Below the pieces are notes generated by a model. The model had not been told where the DNA came from and ran no database searches. It saw only the letters and a program-made list of their open reading frames with translations. 64,000 nucleotides of DNA from Bradyrhizobium sp. DOA9 (GTDB taxonomy: Bacteria; Pseudomonadota; Alphaproteobacteria; Rhizobiales; Xanthobacteraceae): positions 2,097,725 through 2,161,724 of the forward strand of contig NZ_DF820425.1 in the NCBI RefSeq assembly GCF_000617845.2, in the 5' to 3' direction. The translations under genes and the position numbers were made by a program. This document shows, piece by piece, positions 24,574-33,760 of this stretch (the first letter of the stretch is position 1; every line of letters starts with the position of its first letter).

Positions 24574-25458
24574 TCAGATCCCCAGCAGCTTTCGCGCGTT
24601 CGCCTTCAGCACCTTCGGCCGGATCTCGTCGCGGATGTCGATCTTGGCGAAATCCGACAGCCAGCGGTCCGGCGTGATCACCGGCCAGTCCGAGCCGAAC
24701 AGCATCTTGTCCTGCAGGATCGAGTTGATGTAGCGCACCAGGATCGGCGGGAAGTATTTCGGCGACCAGCCGGAGAGGTCGATATAGACGTTCGGCTTGT
24801 GGGTCGCGACCGAGAGCGCCTCCTCCTGCCAGGGGAAGGAGGGATGGGCGAGGATGATCTTGAGGTCGGGGAAATCGGCCGCGACGTCGTCCATGTACAT
24901 CGGGTTGGAATATTTCAGCCGCATGCCCATGCCGCCGGGCATGCCGGAGCCGACGCCGGTCTGGCCGGTGTGGAATAGCGCGATCGCGCCGCCATTGTTG
25001 ATCTCTTCATAGAGCGGATAGGCCATGCGGTCGTTGGCGTAGAAGCCCTGCATGGTCGGATGGAATTTGAAGCCGCGCACGCCGTATTCCTCGATCAGCT
25101 TGCGCGCCTCGCGGGCCCCGAGCTTGCCCTTGTGCGGGTCGATCGAGACGAAGGGGATCAGCACGTCGAGATGGTCGGAGGCGATCTCCAGCATCTCCTC
25201 GTTCTTGTAGCGGCGGAAGCCGGTCTCGCGCTCGGCATCGACGGGGAAGATCACCGCGGCGATGTTCTTGGAGCGGTAATAGGCCGCGGTCTCCGGCACG
25301 GTCGGCGGATGCTTGTGCGGCGACTTGAAATACTCCGCCATCTGCGCCTGGAAATCGTCATAGCCGTCGTCGGGATGGGTGCCGCAGGGCTCCTCGGCAT
25401 GGGTGTGGATGTCGATGGCGACGACTTTGTCGATATCAGGCAGCTTCAGCTTTGGCAT
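24574..25458 (-). CDS. Amidohydrolase family 2 protein
   Basis: The 294-residue TIM-barrel hydrolase has [10 protein letters not shown] (HxH metal pair near residues 17-19), [31 protein letters not shown] and FGSDWPVI, the amidohydrolase-2 metal set. Related enzymes include 4-oxalomesaconate hydratases, decarboxylases such as ACMSD, and pyrone hydrolases in aromatic degradation. The exact reaction cannot be assigned. ATG 25458 has GGGAGGA upstream. It converges on the SDR gene across a hairpin. Confidence 0.88.
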   Translation of the reverse strand: MPKLKLPDIDKVVAIDIHTHAEEPCGTHPDDGYDDFQAQMAEYFKSPHKHPPTVPETAAYYRSKNIAAVIFPVDAERETGFRRYKNEEMLEIASDHLDVLIPFVSIDPHKGKLGAREARKLIEEYGVRGFKFHPTMQGFYANDRMAYPLYEEINNGGAIALFHTGQTGVGSGMPGGMGMRLKYSNPMYMDDVAADFPDLKIILAHPSFPWQEEALSVATHKPNVYIDLSGWSPKYFPPILVRYINSILQDKMLFGSDWPVITPDRWLSDFAKIDIRDEIRPKVLKANARKLLGI

Positions 25459-25487
25459 TGTGTCCTCCCGACGGGTTGACGAATTGA

Positions 25488-25500
25488 TTATAGGATATAA
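25488..25500. promoter_or_regulatory. Short interrupted dyad upstream of the amidohydrolase
   Basis: TTATA-GGA-TATAA, a perfect 5+5 dyad, lies 30 bases upstream of the amidohydrolase start. On the minus strand it also forms a TATAAT-like -10 box. The rest of the 310-base divergent region (25459-25768) up to rpmJ has a GC-rich near-palindrome at about 25671-25693 and no other gene I can see. Confidence 0.4.
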
Positions 25501-25768
25501 CGAATTTGGCAAGGCGCGTTGGAGAGCCTTTGAAGTCATTGCGAGAAAATCGGGCCGATCCGGCCGCTTCTACTGTGCATGGGGTTGTTTTCACGGTTTT
25601 GGAGCGGCCGCGGAGCCAGTTAACATTGACATCACCTCCCGCCATGCCTTAAGAACCGCTCCGTCCCGGGCGGTCGGTCCGCCGGCGGGAAAAATCTCAT
25701 TTTGCCACATTCGCGCGTGCCGAAACGGTAGTGCCGAACACGGCCTTTCGAACGTTCAGGATTCCGCC

Positions 25769-25894
25769 ATGAAGGTCCGTAACTCGCTGAAATCGCTGCG
25801 CGGTCGCCATCGCGCCAACCGCCTGGTCCGCCGCAAGGGCCGGGTCTATGTGATCAACAAGGTGCAGCGCCGCTTCAAGGCGCGCCAGGGCTGA
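25769..25894 (+). CDS. rpmJ: 50S ribosomal protein L36 (bL36), cysteine-less form
   Basis: The 41-residue protein begins [14 protein letters not shown] and ends with the bL36 sequence [25 protein letters not shown], all basic and with no cysteine. This is the non-zinc form usual in alphaproteobacteria. It is a structural component near the L6/L25 region of the large subunit, binding 23S rRNA. The gene stands alone, outside the main ribosomal operon. The frame is open far upstream but only the last 41 codons match the family. Confidence 0.95.
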   Translation: MKVRNSLKSLRGRHRANRLVRRKGRVYVINKVQRRFKARQG

Positions 25895-25999
25895 GTTTGC
25901 CCCGCGGTCGCCTCTGCGCGCCCGCAAGACCACGGTCTCACACGAGTTTGACGCCGCCTTTGCTTTGCAAGGGCGGCTTTGCGCGTTTAGACTTCTGCC

Positions 26000-26635
26000 A
26001 TGGCAGTGAGATTCCGTTTCGCGCGCACCCTGTGTCTGGCCCTCGTGCTGGGAACCGCCGGCCTTGCGCCGGCCGCCCTGGCCCAGCAGGTCGAGCCGCC
26101 CGGCAAGCAGAAGAAGCTGCCCGAGGCGCCGTCGAAGCTGCCGAAGGTCGACCGCAGCAAGAATCTCGATTTCCTGTTCGGCGCGCTGAAGGCGGCGCCC
26201 GACGAGGCCAGCGCCAAGCATGTCGAGGCGCGGATCTGGGCGATCTGGCTGCAGACCCCGAGCGACACCGCCGCGCTCCTGATGTCACGCGCCAAGACCG
26301 CGGTCGATGCAAAGAAGATCGACGTCGCGATCAAGCTGCTGGATTCGGTCATCAAGCTCAGGCCCGATTACATCGAGGCCTGGAACCGGCGGGCGACGCT
26401 CTATTACATGCAGAACGATTATGGCCGCTCGCTCGCGGACATCCAGCAGGTGCTGACCCGCGAGCCGCGCCATTTCGGCGCGCTCGCCGGCCTCGGCATG
26501 ATCATGCAGGAGGTCGGAGACGAGAAGCGCGCGCTCGACGCCTACCGCAAGGCGCTCGCCCTCAATCCGTATCTCGAAAAGATCCCCGATCAGGTCAAGG
26601 CGCTGACCGAGAAGGTCGAGGGCCGCGACATCTAG
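26000..26635 (+). CDS. Secreted tetratricopeptide-repeat protein
   Basis: The 211-residue protein has a signal peptide (about residues 1-28, ending PAALAQQ), a basic proline/lysine linker and then TPR-type helices: IDVAIKLLDSVIKLRPDYIE, AWNRRATLYYMQNDYGRSL and ALAGLGMIMQEVGDEKRALD. The last repeats end AYRKALALNPYLEKI. TPRs mediate protein contacts, so it is likely a periplasmic adaptor. Its partner is unknown. It is monocistronic by appearance. Confidence 0.85.
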   Translation: MAVRFRFARTLCLALVLGTAGLAPAALAQQVEPPGKQKKLPEAPSKLPKVDRSKNLDFLFGALKAAPDEASAKHVEARIWAIWLQTPSDTAALLMSRAKTAVDAKKIDVAIKLLDSVIKLRPDYIEAWNRRATLYYMQNDYGRSLADIQQVLTREPRHFGALAGLGMIMQEVGDEKRALDAYRKALALNPYLEKIPDQVKALTEKVEGRDI

Positions 26636-26759
26636 CTATAAGTCGATGCTTTCTCGAGCGATCGCGGCCGGCGCGGATTAACCACGATCCGAGCCAGGGC
26701 GTCGCAAGGGCTATTGCGGGGCCTGTTGCCGGCCTACCTGCATGGCAGGAGCGAAAGCC

Positions 26760-27020
26760 ATGAAGCGTTTGATGGTCGCAGCTGTAGTGCTGCTCGCGTC
26801 GGGAACGGCGAGCTTCGCCGACGGATTGTTCTGGGTGGTCGGCAATCGCGCCACCGGAAAATGCAATATCGTGACCAGCAATCCGGTCATCATCGGCGAT
26901 ATCTGGTTCGGCGACGGTCCCTACAAGTCCAGGGCCGATGCCAAGCTTGCCCGCTCGACGATCCGCGTCTGTCCCGCACTCACGCCGGACGAGGAAAAAG
27001 ACGAGGACGGTACGAACTAG
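26760..27020 (+). CDS. Small secreted protein of unknown function
   Basis: The 86-residue protein has a signal peptide of about 20 residues (MKRLMVAAVVLLASG, then TASFADG), followed by WVVGNRATGKCNIVTSNPV and YKSRADAKLARSTIRVCPAL. It has two cysteines that could form one disulfide. I do not recognise a family. AGGAG near 26750 supports ATG 26760 rather than the in-frame ATG at 26742. The acidic tail reads EEKDEDGTN. Confidence 0.7.
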   Translation: MKRLMVAAVVLLASGTASFADGLFWVVGNRATGKCNIVTSNPVIIGDIWFGDGPYKSRADAKLARSTIRVCPALTPDEEKDEDGTN

Positions 27021-27027
27021 CCTGTGC

Positions 27028-27210
27028 TCAATGCAGCACGCTGCTGCCGCGCTCGACGAGGCCGCGGTCGGCGGCTGCGGCGTAAGCCTTTGCCAGCTCG
27101 GTCTCGAGATGCTCGTTGATCAGCAGCAGCGCCCGCACGGCACCGCGCAGATCGCCATTGCAGCTCGCGACGATTTCGTCGATTGCACTATCGTTCGATC
27201 TGAAGCTCAT
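27028..27210 (-). CDS. Small hypothetical protein
   Basis: The 60-residue product starts MSFRSNDSAIDEIVASCNGD and continues RGAVRALLLINEHLETELAK, a helical soluble protein with no recognised domain. It converges on the small secreted gene, ending 7 bases from its stop. It resembles small conserved Bradyrhizobium proteins by composition, but I could not confirm this. Confidence 0.55.
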   Translation of the reverse strand: MSFRSNDSAIDEIVASCNGDLRGAVRALLLINEHLETELAKAYAAAADRGLVERGSSVLH

Positions 27211-27539
27211 CGAAAATTCTCCGGTTCAAACCAGGACAATTCCTGCCGGTCTTTCCCGCATCCCCTGACGTTGCGAGGAGGATCGGCGCCCACCCGCGCC
27301 TAGATGGCGGAACCGACCATGGCGATTATATGGAAGCCGCCATGACGCCCGCATGAAGCTGGTCCGAAGCTTGCGTGCCGCCTAGAATAGCCCTGATTTC
27401 GTTGAGTTTTTCCGATCGGCAATTATGCACATATCCACAGCCCCAGCATTTTCGATGGAAGCGCGGACCGACGCCGGCGAAACTGTCGCCCGAGCAGAGC
27501 CGTAGCTGCCTCGTGCCCAGGACCACCCGGATTCTCCCC
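27211..27539. other. Intergenic region without assigned gene
   Basis: This 329-base divergent region lies between the 60-residue gene and the alpha/beta hydrolase. The hydrolase frame is open from 27375 but the extra codons look non-coding. I see no clear promoter or hairpin. A TATGCACATATCC stretch near 27424 is AT-rich and could hold the hydrolase promoter. Confidence 0.4.
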
Positions 27540-28496
27540 ATGATCGTGATGTCAGTCGTGACGGCGCTGGTCCTGCTGGCGCTGCTCACGCAGGCCGGAG
27601 TCGTCGCCGTGCAGCGCGCCTTTCCGCCGCAGGGCCGCATGATCGAGGTCGATGGCGCGACGCTTCATGTCGTCGATCTCGGGCCGCGCGAGGCCGGACC
27701 GCCGATCGTGATGCTGCACGGTGCGAGCTCCAATCTCGAAGCGATGCGCCGGCCGCTCGGCGATCTCCTCGCCAGGGATCATCGCGTAATTCTGATCGAC
27801 CGCCCCGGCCACGGCTGGAGCACGCGCGCCAGCCGCCAGGATTCGACGCCGCAGATTCAGGCGCGCATGATCGACGAGGCGCTTGGCAGGCTCGGGATCG
27901 ATCGCGCGGTCTTCGTGGTGCATTCCTGGAGCGGCGCCCTCGGCGCCCGGATCGCGCTCGATCATCCGCACCGCGTTGCGGGTCTCGTGATGCTCGCGCC
28001 CGTCACGCATCCCTGGCGCGGCGGCGTCGGGCGCTACAACGAGATCATCGCAACGCCCGTGATCGGCCCGCTGCTCGCCTACACCATCACGCTCCCGCTC
28101 GGCTATTTCGTCACCGAAGCCGGGGCCCGCAACGTGTTCCTGCCGCAGACGATGCCGGATGGTTTCGTGGAGGACTCCGCGACGCCGCTTCTGCTGCGCC
28201 CGCGCGAGTTCATCGCCAATGCCTATGATCTGGTGACGCTGAAAGAGGCGGTCGCCGCGCAAGTCGCGCGCTATGGCGAGATCAGCGCGCCGGTCACGAT
28301 CATCGCCGGCGAGCCCGACAAGACGGTGAGAACCAGCATCCACGCGCGTCCGTTCGCCGCGGCAGTGCCGAATGCAAAGCTGATCGTGCTGCCCGATCTC
28401 GGCCACATGGTGCAGAACGCCGTGCCGGATCTCGTGAAGGCCGAGATCGAGACGATGATCGGCAAAATCGTTCCGGCGCAGGCGGCCGCCGACTAA
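27540..28496 (+). CDS. Alpha/beta hydrolase, membrane-anchored
   Basis: The 318-residue protein starts with a hydrophobic anchor (IVMSVVTALVLLALLTQAG) and then an alpha/beta hydrolase domain: PIVMLHGASSNLEAM (oxyanion loop), LIDRPGHGWS, the nucleophile in VVHSWSGALGA (Ser near residue 128), an acid in IIAGEPDKTV and the histidine in LPDLGHMVQN. The fold is typical of epoxide-hydrolase/haloalkane-like esterases, but the substrate is unknown. The catalytic domain would sit on the membrane surface. ATG 27540 is preferred over an earlier in-frame ATG at 27375 with no hydrophobic start. Confidence 0.88.
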   Translation: MIVMSVVTALVLLALLTQAGVVAVQRAFPPQGRMIEVDGATLHVVDLGPREAGPPIVMLHGASSNLEAMRRPLGDLLARDHRVILIDRPGHGWSTRASRQDSTPQIQARMIDEALGRLGIDRAVFVVHSWSGALGARIALDHPHRVAGLVMLAPVTHPWRGGVGRYNEIIATPVIGPLLAYTITLPLGYFVTEAGARNVFLPQTMPDGFVEDSATPLLLRPREFIANAYDLVTLKEAVAAQVARYGEISAPVTIIAGEPDKTVRTSIHARPFAAAVPNAKLIVLPDLGHMVQNAVPDLVKAEIETMIGKIVPAQAAAD

Positions 28497-28535
28497 AGTC
28501 TTTCAAGCGCAGTCAGCGGCCGCGTTCTCACATGC

Positions 28536-28931
28536 TTACTGCTTGACCTTCCCGTCCTTGTCGTATTGGGCGATGAAGGCCCAGAGATTGTTGATCTCGG
28601 TCTCGTTCTTGATGCCGGCGAACGCCATCTTGGTGCCGGGGATCTTGGCCTTGGGGTCCTTGATGTATTCCTTGAAGGTCGCCTCGTCCCAGGTGATGCC
28701 GGAATTCTTGTTCGCGTCCGAATAATTATAGCCCTCGGCAGTGCCCGATTTGCGGCCGTTGAGCCCGTTGAGCTCGGGGCCGACCTTGTTCTTGGCGCCT
28801 TCGCCGATCGCGTGGCAGGCCAGGCACTTGTTGAACGATGTCTTGCCGGCCGCGACATCCTGCGCCATCGCGGCGGGTGCGGTGGCAATTGCGGTGAGGA
28901 TCGTCAGCGCGCCGAAAGTCAGTTTTGTCAT
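28536..28931 (-). CDS. Soluble class I cytochrome c (c2/c550-like)
   Basis: The 131-residue protein has a signal peptide (MTKLTFGALTILTAIATAPAA-type start) cleaved near AMAQDVAAG, then the haem motif KCLACH with the proximal His, and the distal Met in PGTKMAFAG. NGLNGRKSGTAEGYNYSDAN is as in rhizobial cytochrome c2/c550. It carries electrons in the periplasm between the bc1 complex or dehydrogenases and oxidases. It is divergent from glcD, with 229 bases between. ATG 28931 is chosen because it opens the signal peptide. Confidence 0.93.
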   Translation of the reverse strand: MTKLTFGALTILTAIATAPAAMAQDVAAGKTSFNKCLACHAIGEGAKNKVGPELNGLNGRKSGTAEGYNYSDANKNSGITWDEATFKEYIKDPKAKIPGTKMAFAGIKNETEINNLWAFIAQYDKDGKVKQ

Positions 28932-29160
28932 AAGTGTGCTCTTCGTCTCTTCCCGGGTCAGATGGAGGGTCGTGGTTTTGGCAGGTCCGATGCAAGTGGA
29001 CAAGCCGCGAAACCTTGACAGGTTTCCTGATAGCAGACTTGCCCCAGAGAGAACTTGCGCTGCAACAAAGCAATGCGACCTTCGGAGGACCTACCCAAGG
29101 ACGGCAAGACATGATTGATTTGCCGAGATAATTCCATCCGTCGGACGAAGGCTTCTCAAA

Positions 29161-30654
29161 ATGGCCATCATGATGCCAGCAAGCGACCAGGCCGTGCTGG
29201 CGCGTCGCAGCGAAATCGTCGCCGCTTTGCGCGCCATCGTGCCGGGCGAGGGCGTGATCGACAGCCTCGCCGAGATGCGGGCCTATGAATCCGACGGGCT
29301 GACTGCCTATCGGCAGCCGCCGATGGTCGTGGTGCTGCCGGATACGACCGAGCAGGTCTCGCTCGTCCTGAAATATTGTGCCGCGCAGGGCATCAAGGTG
29401 GTGCCGCGCGGCTCCGGCACCTCGCTGTCCGGCGGCGCGCTGCCGCTCGAGGACGGCGTGCTGCTCGGCCTCGGCAAGTTCAAGCGCATCCGCGAGATCG
29501 ATTTCGATAACCGCGTCGTCGTCACCGAGCCTGGCGTCACCAACCTCGCGATCAGCCAGGCGGTCGCGCATGCGGGCTTCTATTACGCGCCTGATCCGTC
29601 CTCGCAGATCGCCTGCTCGATCGGCGGCAATGTCGCGGAGAATTCCGGCGGCGTGCACTGCCTGAAATACGGCATGACCACCAACAACGTGCTCGGCTGC
29701 GAGATCGTGCTGATGAGCGGCGAGATCCTGCGCATCGGCGGCAAGGGGTGCGAGACTCCCGGCTATGACCTGATGGGCGTCATCACCGGCTCGGAAGGCC
29801 TGCTCGGCGTCATTACCGAGATCACGGTGCGCATCCTGCAGAAGCCGGAGACGGCGCGCGCGCTGATGGTAGGTTTTGCCGAGGTCGAAGCGGCCGGCGA
29901 ATGCGTGGCGCGCATCATCGGCGCCGGCATCATTCCCGGCGGTATGGAGATGATGGACAAGCCGGCGATCCACGCCGCGGAGGCCTTCGTCCATGCCGGC
30001 TACCCGCTCGATGTCGAGGCGCTGCTCATCATCGAGCTCGACGGGCCCAAGATCGAGGTCGATGAGCTGATCACGCGGGTCGAGAGCATTGCACGAGGCT
30101 GCGGCTCGGTGACGCTGCAGATCTCCAGTTCCGAGGCCGAGCGCAACCTGTTCTGGGCCGGCCGCAAGGCGGCGTTCCCCGCCGTGGGCCGCATCTCGCC
30201 CGATTATCTCTGCATGGACGGCACCATCCCGCGCGGCGCGCTGCCGAGGGCGCTGGCGCGCATCCGCGAGCTCTCGGAAAAGTACCAGCTCGGCTGCGCC
30301 AACGTGTTCCACGCCGGCGACGGCAACCTTCATCCCCTGATCCTCTACGATGCCAACAAGCCCGGCGAGATCGAGCGCGCCGAAGCCTTCGGTGCCGACA
30401 TCCTGCGCGCCTGCGTCGAGTTCGGCGGCGTGCTCACCGGCGAGCACGGCGTCGGCATCGAGAAGCGCGACCTGATGGGCGACATGTTCAGCGAGGTCGA
30501 CCTCAACCAGCAGCAGCGCCTGAAATGCGCCTTCGACGCCCAGGGCCTGCTCAATCCCGGAAAAGTATTTCCGACCCTGCACCGCTGCGCCGAACTCGGC
30601 CGCATGCATGTGCATGCGGGCAAGCTGGCGTTCCCGGATTTGCCGCGGTTCTAG
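29161..30654 (+). CDS. glcD: Glycolate oxidase subunit GlcD (FAD-linked)
   Basis: The 497-residue flavoprotein is the catalytic subunit that oxidises glycolate to glyoxylate. PCMH-type FAD binding shows in VVPRGSGTSLSGGALPLE, PSSQIACSIGGNVAENSGG and GITGSEGLLG-like sequence (MGVITGSEGLLGVITEITV). The C-terminal FAD-oxidase part has NVFHAGDGNLHPLILYD and GGVLTGEHGVGIEKRD, the His and Glu-His of the active site. It is first of glcD-glcE-glcF. Electrons pass to the chain through GlcF. D-lactate can be a side substrate in this family. Confidence 0.96.
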   Translation: MAIMMPASDQAVLARRSEIVAALRAIVPGEGVIDSLAEMRAYESDGLTAYRQPPMVVVLPDTTEQVSLVLKYCAAQGIKVVPRGSGTSLSGGALPLEDGVLLGLGKFKRIREIDFDNRVVVTEPGVTNLAISQAVAHAGFYYAPDPSSQIACSIGGNVAENSGGVHCLKYGMTTNNVLGCEIVLMSGEILRIGGKGCETPGYDLMGVITGSEGLLGVITEITVRILQKPETARALMVGFAEVEAAGECVARIIGAGIIPGGMEMMDKPAIHAAEAFVHAGYPLDVEALLIIELDGPKIEVDELITRVESIARGCGSVTLQISSSEAERNLFWAGRKAAFPAVGRISPDYLCMDGTIPRGALPRALARIRELSEKYQLGCANVFHAGDGNLHPLILYDANKPGEIERAEAFGADILRACVEFGGVLTGEHGVGIEKRDLMGDMFSEVDLNQQQRLKCAFDAQGLLNPGKVFPTLHRCAELGRMHVHAGKLAFPDLPRF

Positions 30655-30703
30655 GTCGCGCCAGATTTGCTTTCCGTTCTAAACTTGGATACCGCCTTTT
30701 CCC

Positions 30704-31939
30704 GTGGATACGCTCAAGGTCAGAGACGCCAAAGACGTCGAAGAGGTGGTGCGCGCGGCGATTGCCAATGAGCAGCCGCTCGAGATCATCGGCCATGGCG
30801 GCAAGCGCGGCATCGGGCACGCGATGGCGACCAATGCGGTGCTCGACGTCTCCGCGCTCAATGCCGTCACCTCCTACGAGCCCAACGAGCTCATCATCAC
30901 GCTCCAGGCCGGGGCGCCGCTCGCCGACGTGCTGGCGCTGATCGACGCCAAGAACCAGCAATTCGCCTTCGAGCCGATGGATACCGCGCCGCTGCTCGGC
31001 ACGCCTGTCTCAGGCACCATCGGCGGCATGATCGCGGCCGGGCTCGCCGGTCCCAGGCGGATCCGGGCGGGCGGGGCGCGCGATCACCTGCTTGGTGCGC
31101 ATGCGGTCTCCGGTTTTGGCGACAGCTTCAAGACCGGCGGCAAGGTGGTGAAGAACGTCACCGGTTACGACCTCTGCAAGCTGCTGGCGGGGTCCTGGGG
31201 CACGCTGTCGGTGATGACCGAGGTCACGCTGAAGGTGATGCCCAAGCCCGAGGCCGAGCGGACGCTGCTGCTGCGCGGGCTCGATGATGCCGCGGCCAAC
31301 AAGGCCATGACCGCGGCGCTGGGCTCCCCGTTCGACGTCTCGGCCGCCGCGCATCTGCCGAAATCGGCGCTCCGGGCCAAGACCGAGGGGCTGGGCGATC
31401 TCGCAGGGGAAAGCGAGGCGCTGACCGTGCTGCGGCTCGAGGGCATCACCGCGTCCGCCGCGCACCGCGCCGGCTCGCTGCGGCAATTGCTGGCGCCTTT
31501 TGGAACCGCGACCCTGATCGAGGACGGGGCATCCGCAGGCCTGTGGACCGCGATCCGCGACGTGCTGCCGTTCGCGGCGAGCAGCGCGCTCGGCGCCTGG
31601 CCGGTCTGGCGGATCGTCTGCCCGCCGGCCTCGGGCGCGGCGCTCGGCACCCAATTGACGCGCGAGACGGGCGGCGATGTGATCTACGATTGGGGCGGTG
31701 GCCTGATCTGGGCGGCGCTGCCGCCGAAGCCGGACGCGCATGCCGCGCTCGTGCGTGCGCGGGCGAATGCGGTCGGTGGGCATGCCACGCTGATCCGGGC
31801 GACCGATGATGTCAGGCGCGACGTCGACGTGTTCCATCCGCAGGCACCGGGCATTGCCGCGCTGAGCGAGCGGGTGCGCGCCAGCTTCGATCCGAAGACC
31901 ATTCTCAACCGGGGGCGGCTCACGCGGAGCGCTAGCTGA
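30704..31939 (+). CDS. glcE: Glycolate oxidase subunit GlcE (FAD-binding)
   Basis: The 411-residue second FAD-binding subunit has a short PCMH domain: EIIGHGGKRGIGHAM, LITLQAGAPLADVLALI and GTPVSGTIGGMIAAGLAGP, then TGGKVVKNVTGYDLCKLLAG and GTLSVMTEVTLKVMPKPEA. It ends SFDPKTILNRGRL. GlcE is required for activity with GlcD and GlcF. The GTG at 30704 is chosen. The stop TGA (31937-31939) overlaps the ATG of glcF by one base. Confidence 0.95.
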   Translation: MDTLKVRDAKDVEEVVRAAIANEQPLEIIGHGGKRGIGHAMATNAVLDVSALNAVTSYEPNELIITLQAGAPLADVLALIDAKNQQFAFEPMDTAPLLGTPVSGTIGGMIAAGLAGPRRIRAGGARDHLLGAHAVSGFGDSFKTGGKVVKNVTGYDLCKLLAGSWGTLSVMTEVTLKVMPKPEAERTLLLRGLDDAAANKAMTAALGSPFDVSAAAHLPKSALRAKTEGLGDLAGESEALTVLRLEGITASAAHRAGSLRQLLAPFGTATLIEDGASAGLWTAIRDVLPFAASSALGAWPVWRIVCPPASGAALGTQLTRETGGDVIYDWGGGLIWAALPPKPDAHAALVRARANAVGGHATLIRATDDVRRDVDVFHPQAPGIAALSERVRASFDPKTILNRGRLTRSAS

Positions 31940-33261
31940 TGAAGACCGATTTCTCACTCGCGCAGCTCGCCGATCCCGACATTGCGGAAGCCGACAAGAT
32001 CCTGCGCGCCTGCGTCCATTGCGGCTTCTGCACCGCAACCTGTCCGACCTATGTGCTGCTCGGTGACGAGCTCGATAGCCCGCGCGGCCGCATCTATCTG
32101 ATCAAGGAGATGCTGGAGAAGGATCAGGCGCCGACCGCCGAGGTGGTCAAGCATGTCGACCGCTGCCTGTCGTGCCTCGCCTGCATGACGACCTGCCCCT
32201 CGGGCGTGAACTACATGCATCTCGTCGACCAGGCCCGGGTCAGGATCGAGCAGCGCTATCAGCGGCCTTTGGCCGAGCGGCTGCTGCGCCAGGTGCTCGC
32301 CTTCGTGCTGCCGGACCCGCAGCGGTTTCGCTTGAGCATGGTGCTGGCACGGCTGGCCCGTCCGCTCGCCGTGTTCCTGCCGACCCCGCGGCCTTCGGCC
32401 ACGCCCGGCCTGATCCAGCGCATCAAGGCGATGTTGGCGCTGGCGCCAAGCCGGCTGCCGGCGCCGGGCCCGCTCCCCGGCAGCGTGTTCGCGGCGCTGG
32501 GCAAGAAGCGCGGCCGGGTCGCGCTGCTGCAGGGCTGTGCCCAGCAGGTGCTGGCGCCGCGCATCAACCAGGCCGCCATCAGTCTGCTCACCCGCCACGG
32601 TATCGAGGTCGTTTTGGTTCGGGACGAGCAGTGCTGCGGCGCGCTGACCCATCATCTCGGCAACGACGGCGATGCCTTGGCGCGGGCGCGGGCCAACATC
32701 ACGGCGTGGGGGAAAGAAGCAGCCGGCGAGGGGCTCGACGCCATCCTGGTGACTGCGTCCGGCTGCGGCACGGTGATCAAGGACTACGGCTATCTCTTGC
32801 GCGAGGACAAGACGTTCGCCGCCGACGCGGCGAAGATCTCCGCGCTCGCCAAGGACATCACCGAATACATCGCCGGCCTCGGACTCGAACCGACCGCGCG
32901 ACACGAGGACATCGTCGTCGCCTATCACTCCGCGTGCTCGTTGCAGCATGGACAGAAAATCACAGGCCTTCCGAAAGAATTGCTTTCCAAGAATGGATTC
33001 GTGGTGAAAGATGTACCGGAGAGCCATTTGTGTTGCGGTTCGGCGGGGACCTACAACATTCTCCAGCCCGAGCTTGCGGGTCGGTTGCGCGATCGCAAGG
33101 TCGCCAACATCGCGAGCGTCAAGCCGGACATGATTGCCGCGGGCAATATCGGCTGCATGGTGCAGATTGCCAGTGGCACGTCAGTTCCGGTCGTACACAC
33201 GATTGAGCTTCTCGATTGGGCGACGGGCGGAGCGCGGCCGGCACTGAACGCGCAGGTTTGA
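31939..33261 (+). CDS. glcF: Glycolate oxidase iron-sulfur subunit GlcF
   Basis: The 440-residue electron-transfer subunit has two 4Fe-4S ferredoxin motifs, CVHCGFCTATCPTY and CLSCLACMTTCPSGVNY, within the first 90 residues. It then has two CCG domains: EQCCGALTHHLGND and HLCCGSAGTYNILQPE. It passes electrons from the GlcD flavin to the respiratory quinone pool at the cytoplasmic membrane. It is translationally coupled to glcE. A lysine-rich protein gene follows 85 bases downstream and looks independent. Confidence 0.96.
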   Translation: MKTDFSLAQLADPDIAEADKILRACVHCGFCTATCPTYVLLGDELDSPRGRIYLIKEMLEKDQAPTAEVVKHVDRCLSCLACMTTCPSGVNYMHLVDQARVRIEQRYQRPLAERLLRQVLAFVLPDPQRFRLSMVLARLARPLAVFLPTPRPSATPGLIQRIKAMLALAPSRLPAPGPLPGSVFAALGKKRGRVALLQGCAQQVLAPRINQAAISLLTRHGIEVVLVRDEQCCGALTHHLGNDGDALARARANITAWGKEAAGEGLDAILVTASGCGTVIKDYGYLLREDKTFAADAAKISALAKDITEYIAGLGLEPTARHEDIVVAYHSACSLQHGQKITGLPKELLSKNGFVVKDVPESHLCCGSAGTYNILQPELAGRLRDRKVANIASVKPDMIAAGNIGCMVQIASGTSVPVVHTIELLDWATGGARPALNAQV

Positions 33262-33346
33262 GCTTTCAGAAGCCTGAACTTTCCTCCCGAGGTGACGACT
33301 GAAGACGCCCGATCGACCATTGTTCGGCGGCAACAGGAGGACCACG

Positions 33347-33694
33347 ATGGCGAAAGCGAAGAAGAAGAAAAGCAAGAAGGCCAAGAAGGCCAAGAAGGTC
33401 GTAGCGGCGAAGAAGGCGACAAAGAAGAAGGCGGCCAAGAAGACCGCCAAGAAGTCTGCAAAGAAATCTGCCAAGAAGGCCACCCCGAAGAAGTCGGCAA
33501 AGAAGGCCGCGGCCAAGAAGGCTGCTCCGAAGAAGGCCGCCAAGAAAACTGCGAAGAAGGCGGCACCGAAGAAGGCGAAGGCAGCGCCTGCTCCGAAGCC
33601 GTCGGCACCGGCGGAGGCTCCCCCGCCCGCCGAGACAAGCTGGGCGATGCCTTCGTCTTCTGCGGAAGCGGCGCCGGCCGAGGGACAGGGGTAG
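33347..33694 (+). CDS. Lysine/alanine-rich histone H1-like protein
   Basis: The 115-residue protein is almost entirely Lys, Ala and Thr with AAKK, KKAAK and KSAKK repeats up to about residue 85, followed by a proline/alanine/glutamate tail (SAPAEAPPPAETSW). This is the composition of eukaryote-like H1 C-termini and of bacterial HctB, AlgP and HU tails, which bind DNA or RNA without sequence specificity. AGGAGG just upstream supports ATG 33347. It is followed by a strong terminator. The DNA is a low-complexity AAG/GCC array, so length may vary between strains. Confidence 0.85.
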   Translation: MAKAKKKKSKKAKKAKKVVAAKKATKKKAAKKTAKKSAKKSAKKATPKKSAKKAAAKKAAPKKAAKKTAKKAAPKKAKAAPAPKPSAPAEAPPPAETSWAMPSSSAEAAPAEGQG

Positions 33695-33760
33695 GAAGGC
33701 GGCCTCTCATCGCCTTCGGACCGTCACTCGCTGGGACTGTAACTTGGGACTGGTAGCAAG

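Noticed and set aside
28726..30615. A 629-residue open frame on the minus strand
   Set aside because: Antisense to glcD and part of the region near cytochrome c. The plus-strand gene is certain.
33347..33600. The AAG/GCC-rich array considered as a CRISPR or satellite
   Set aside because: It is codon-phased, has no spacers and encodes a lysine/alanine-rich protein.
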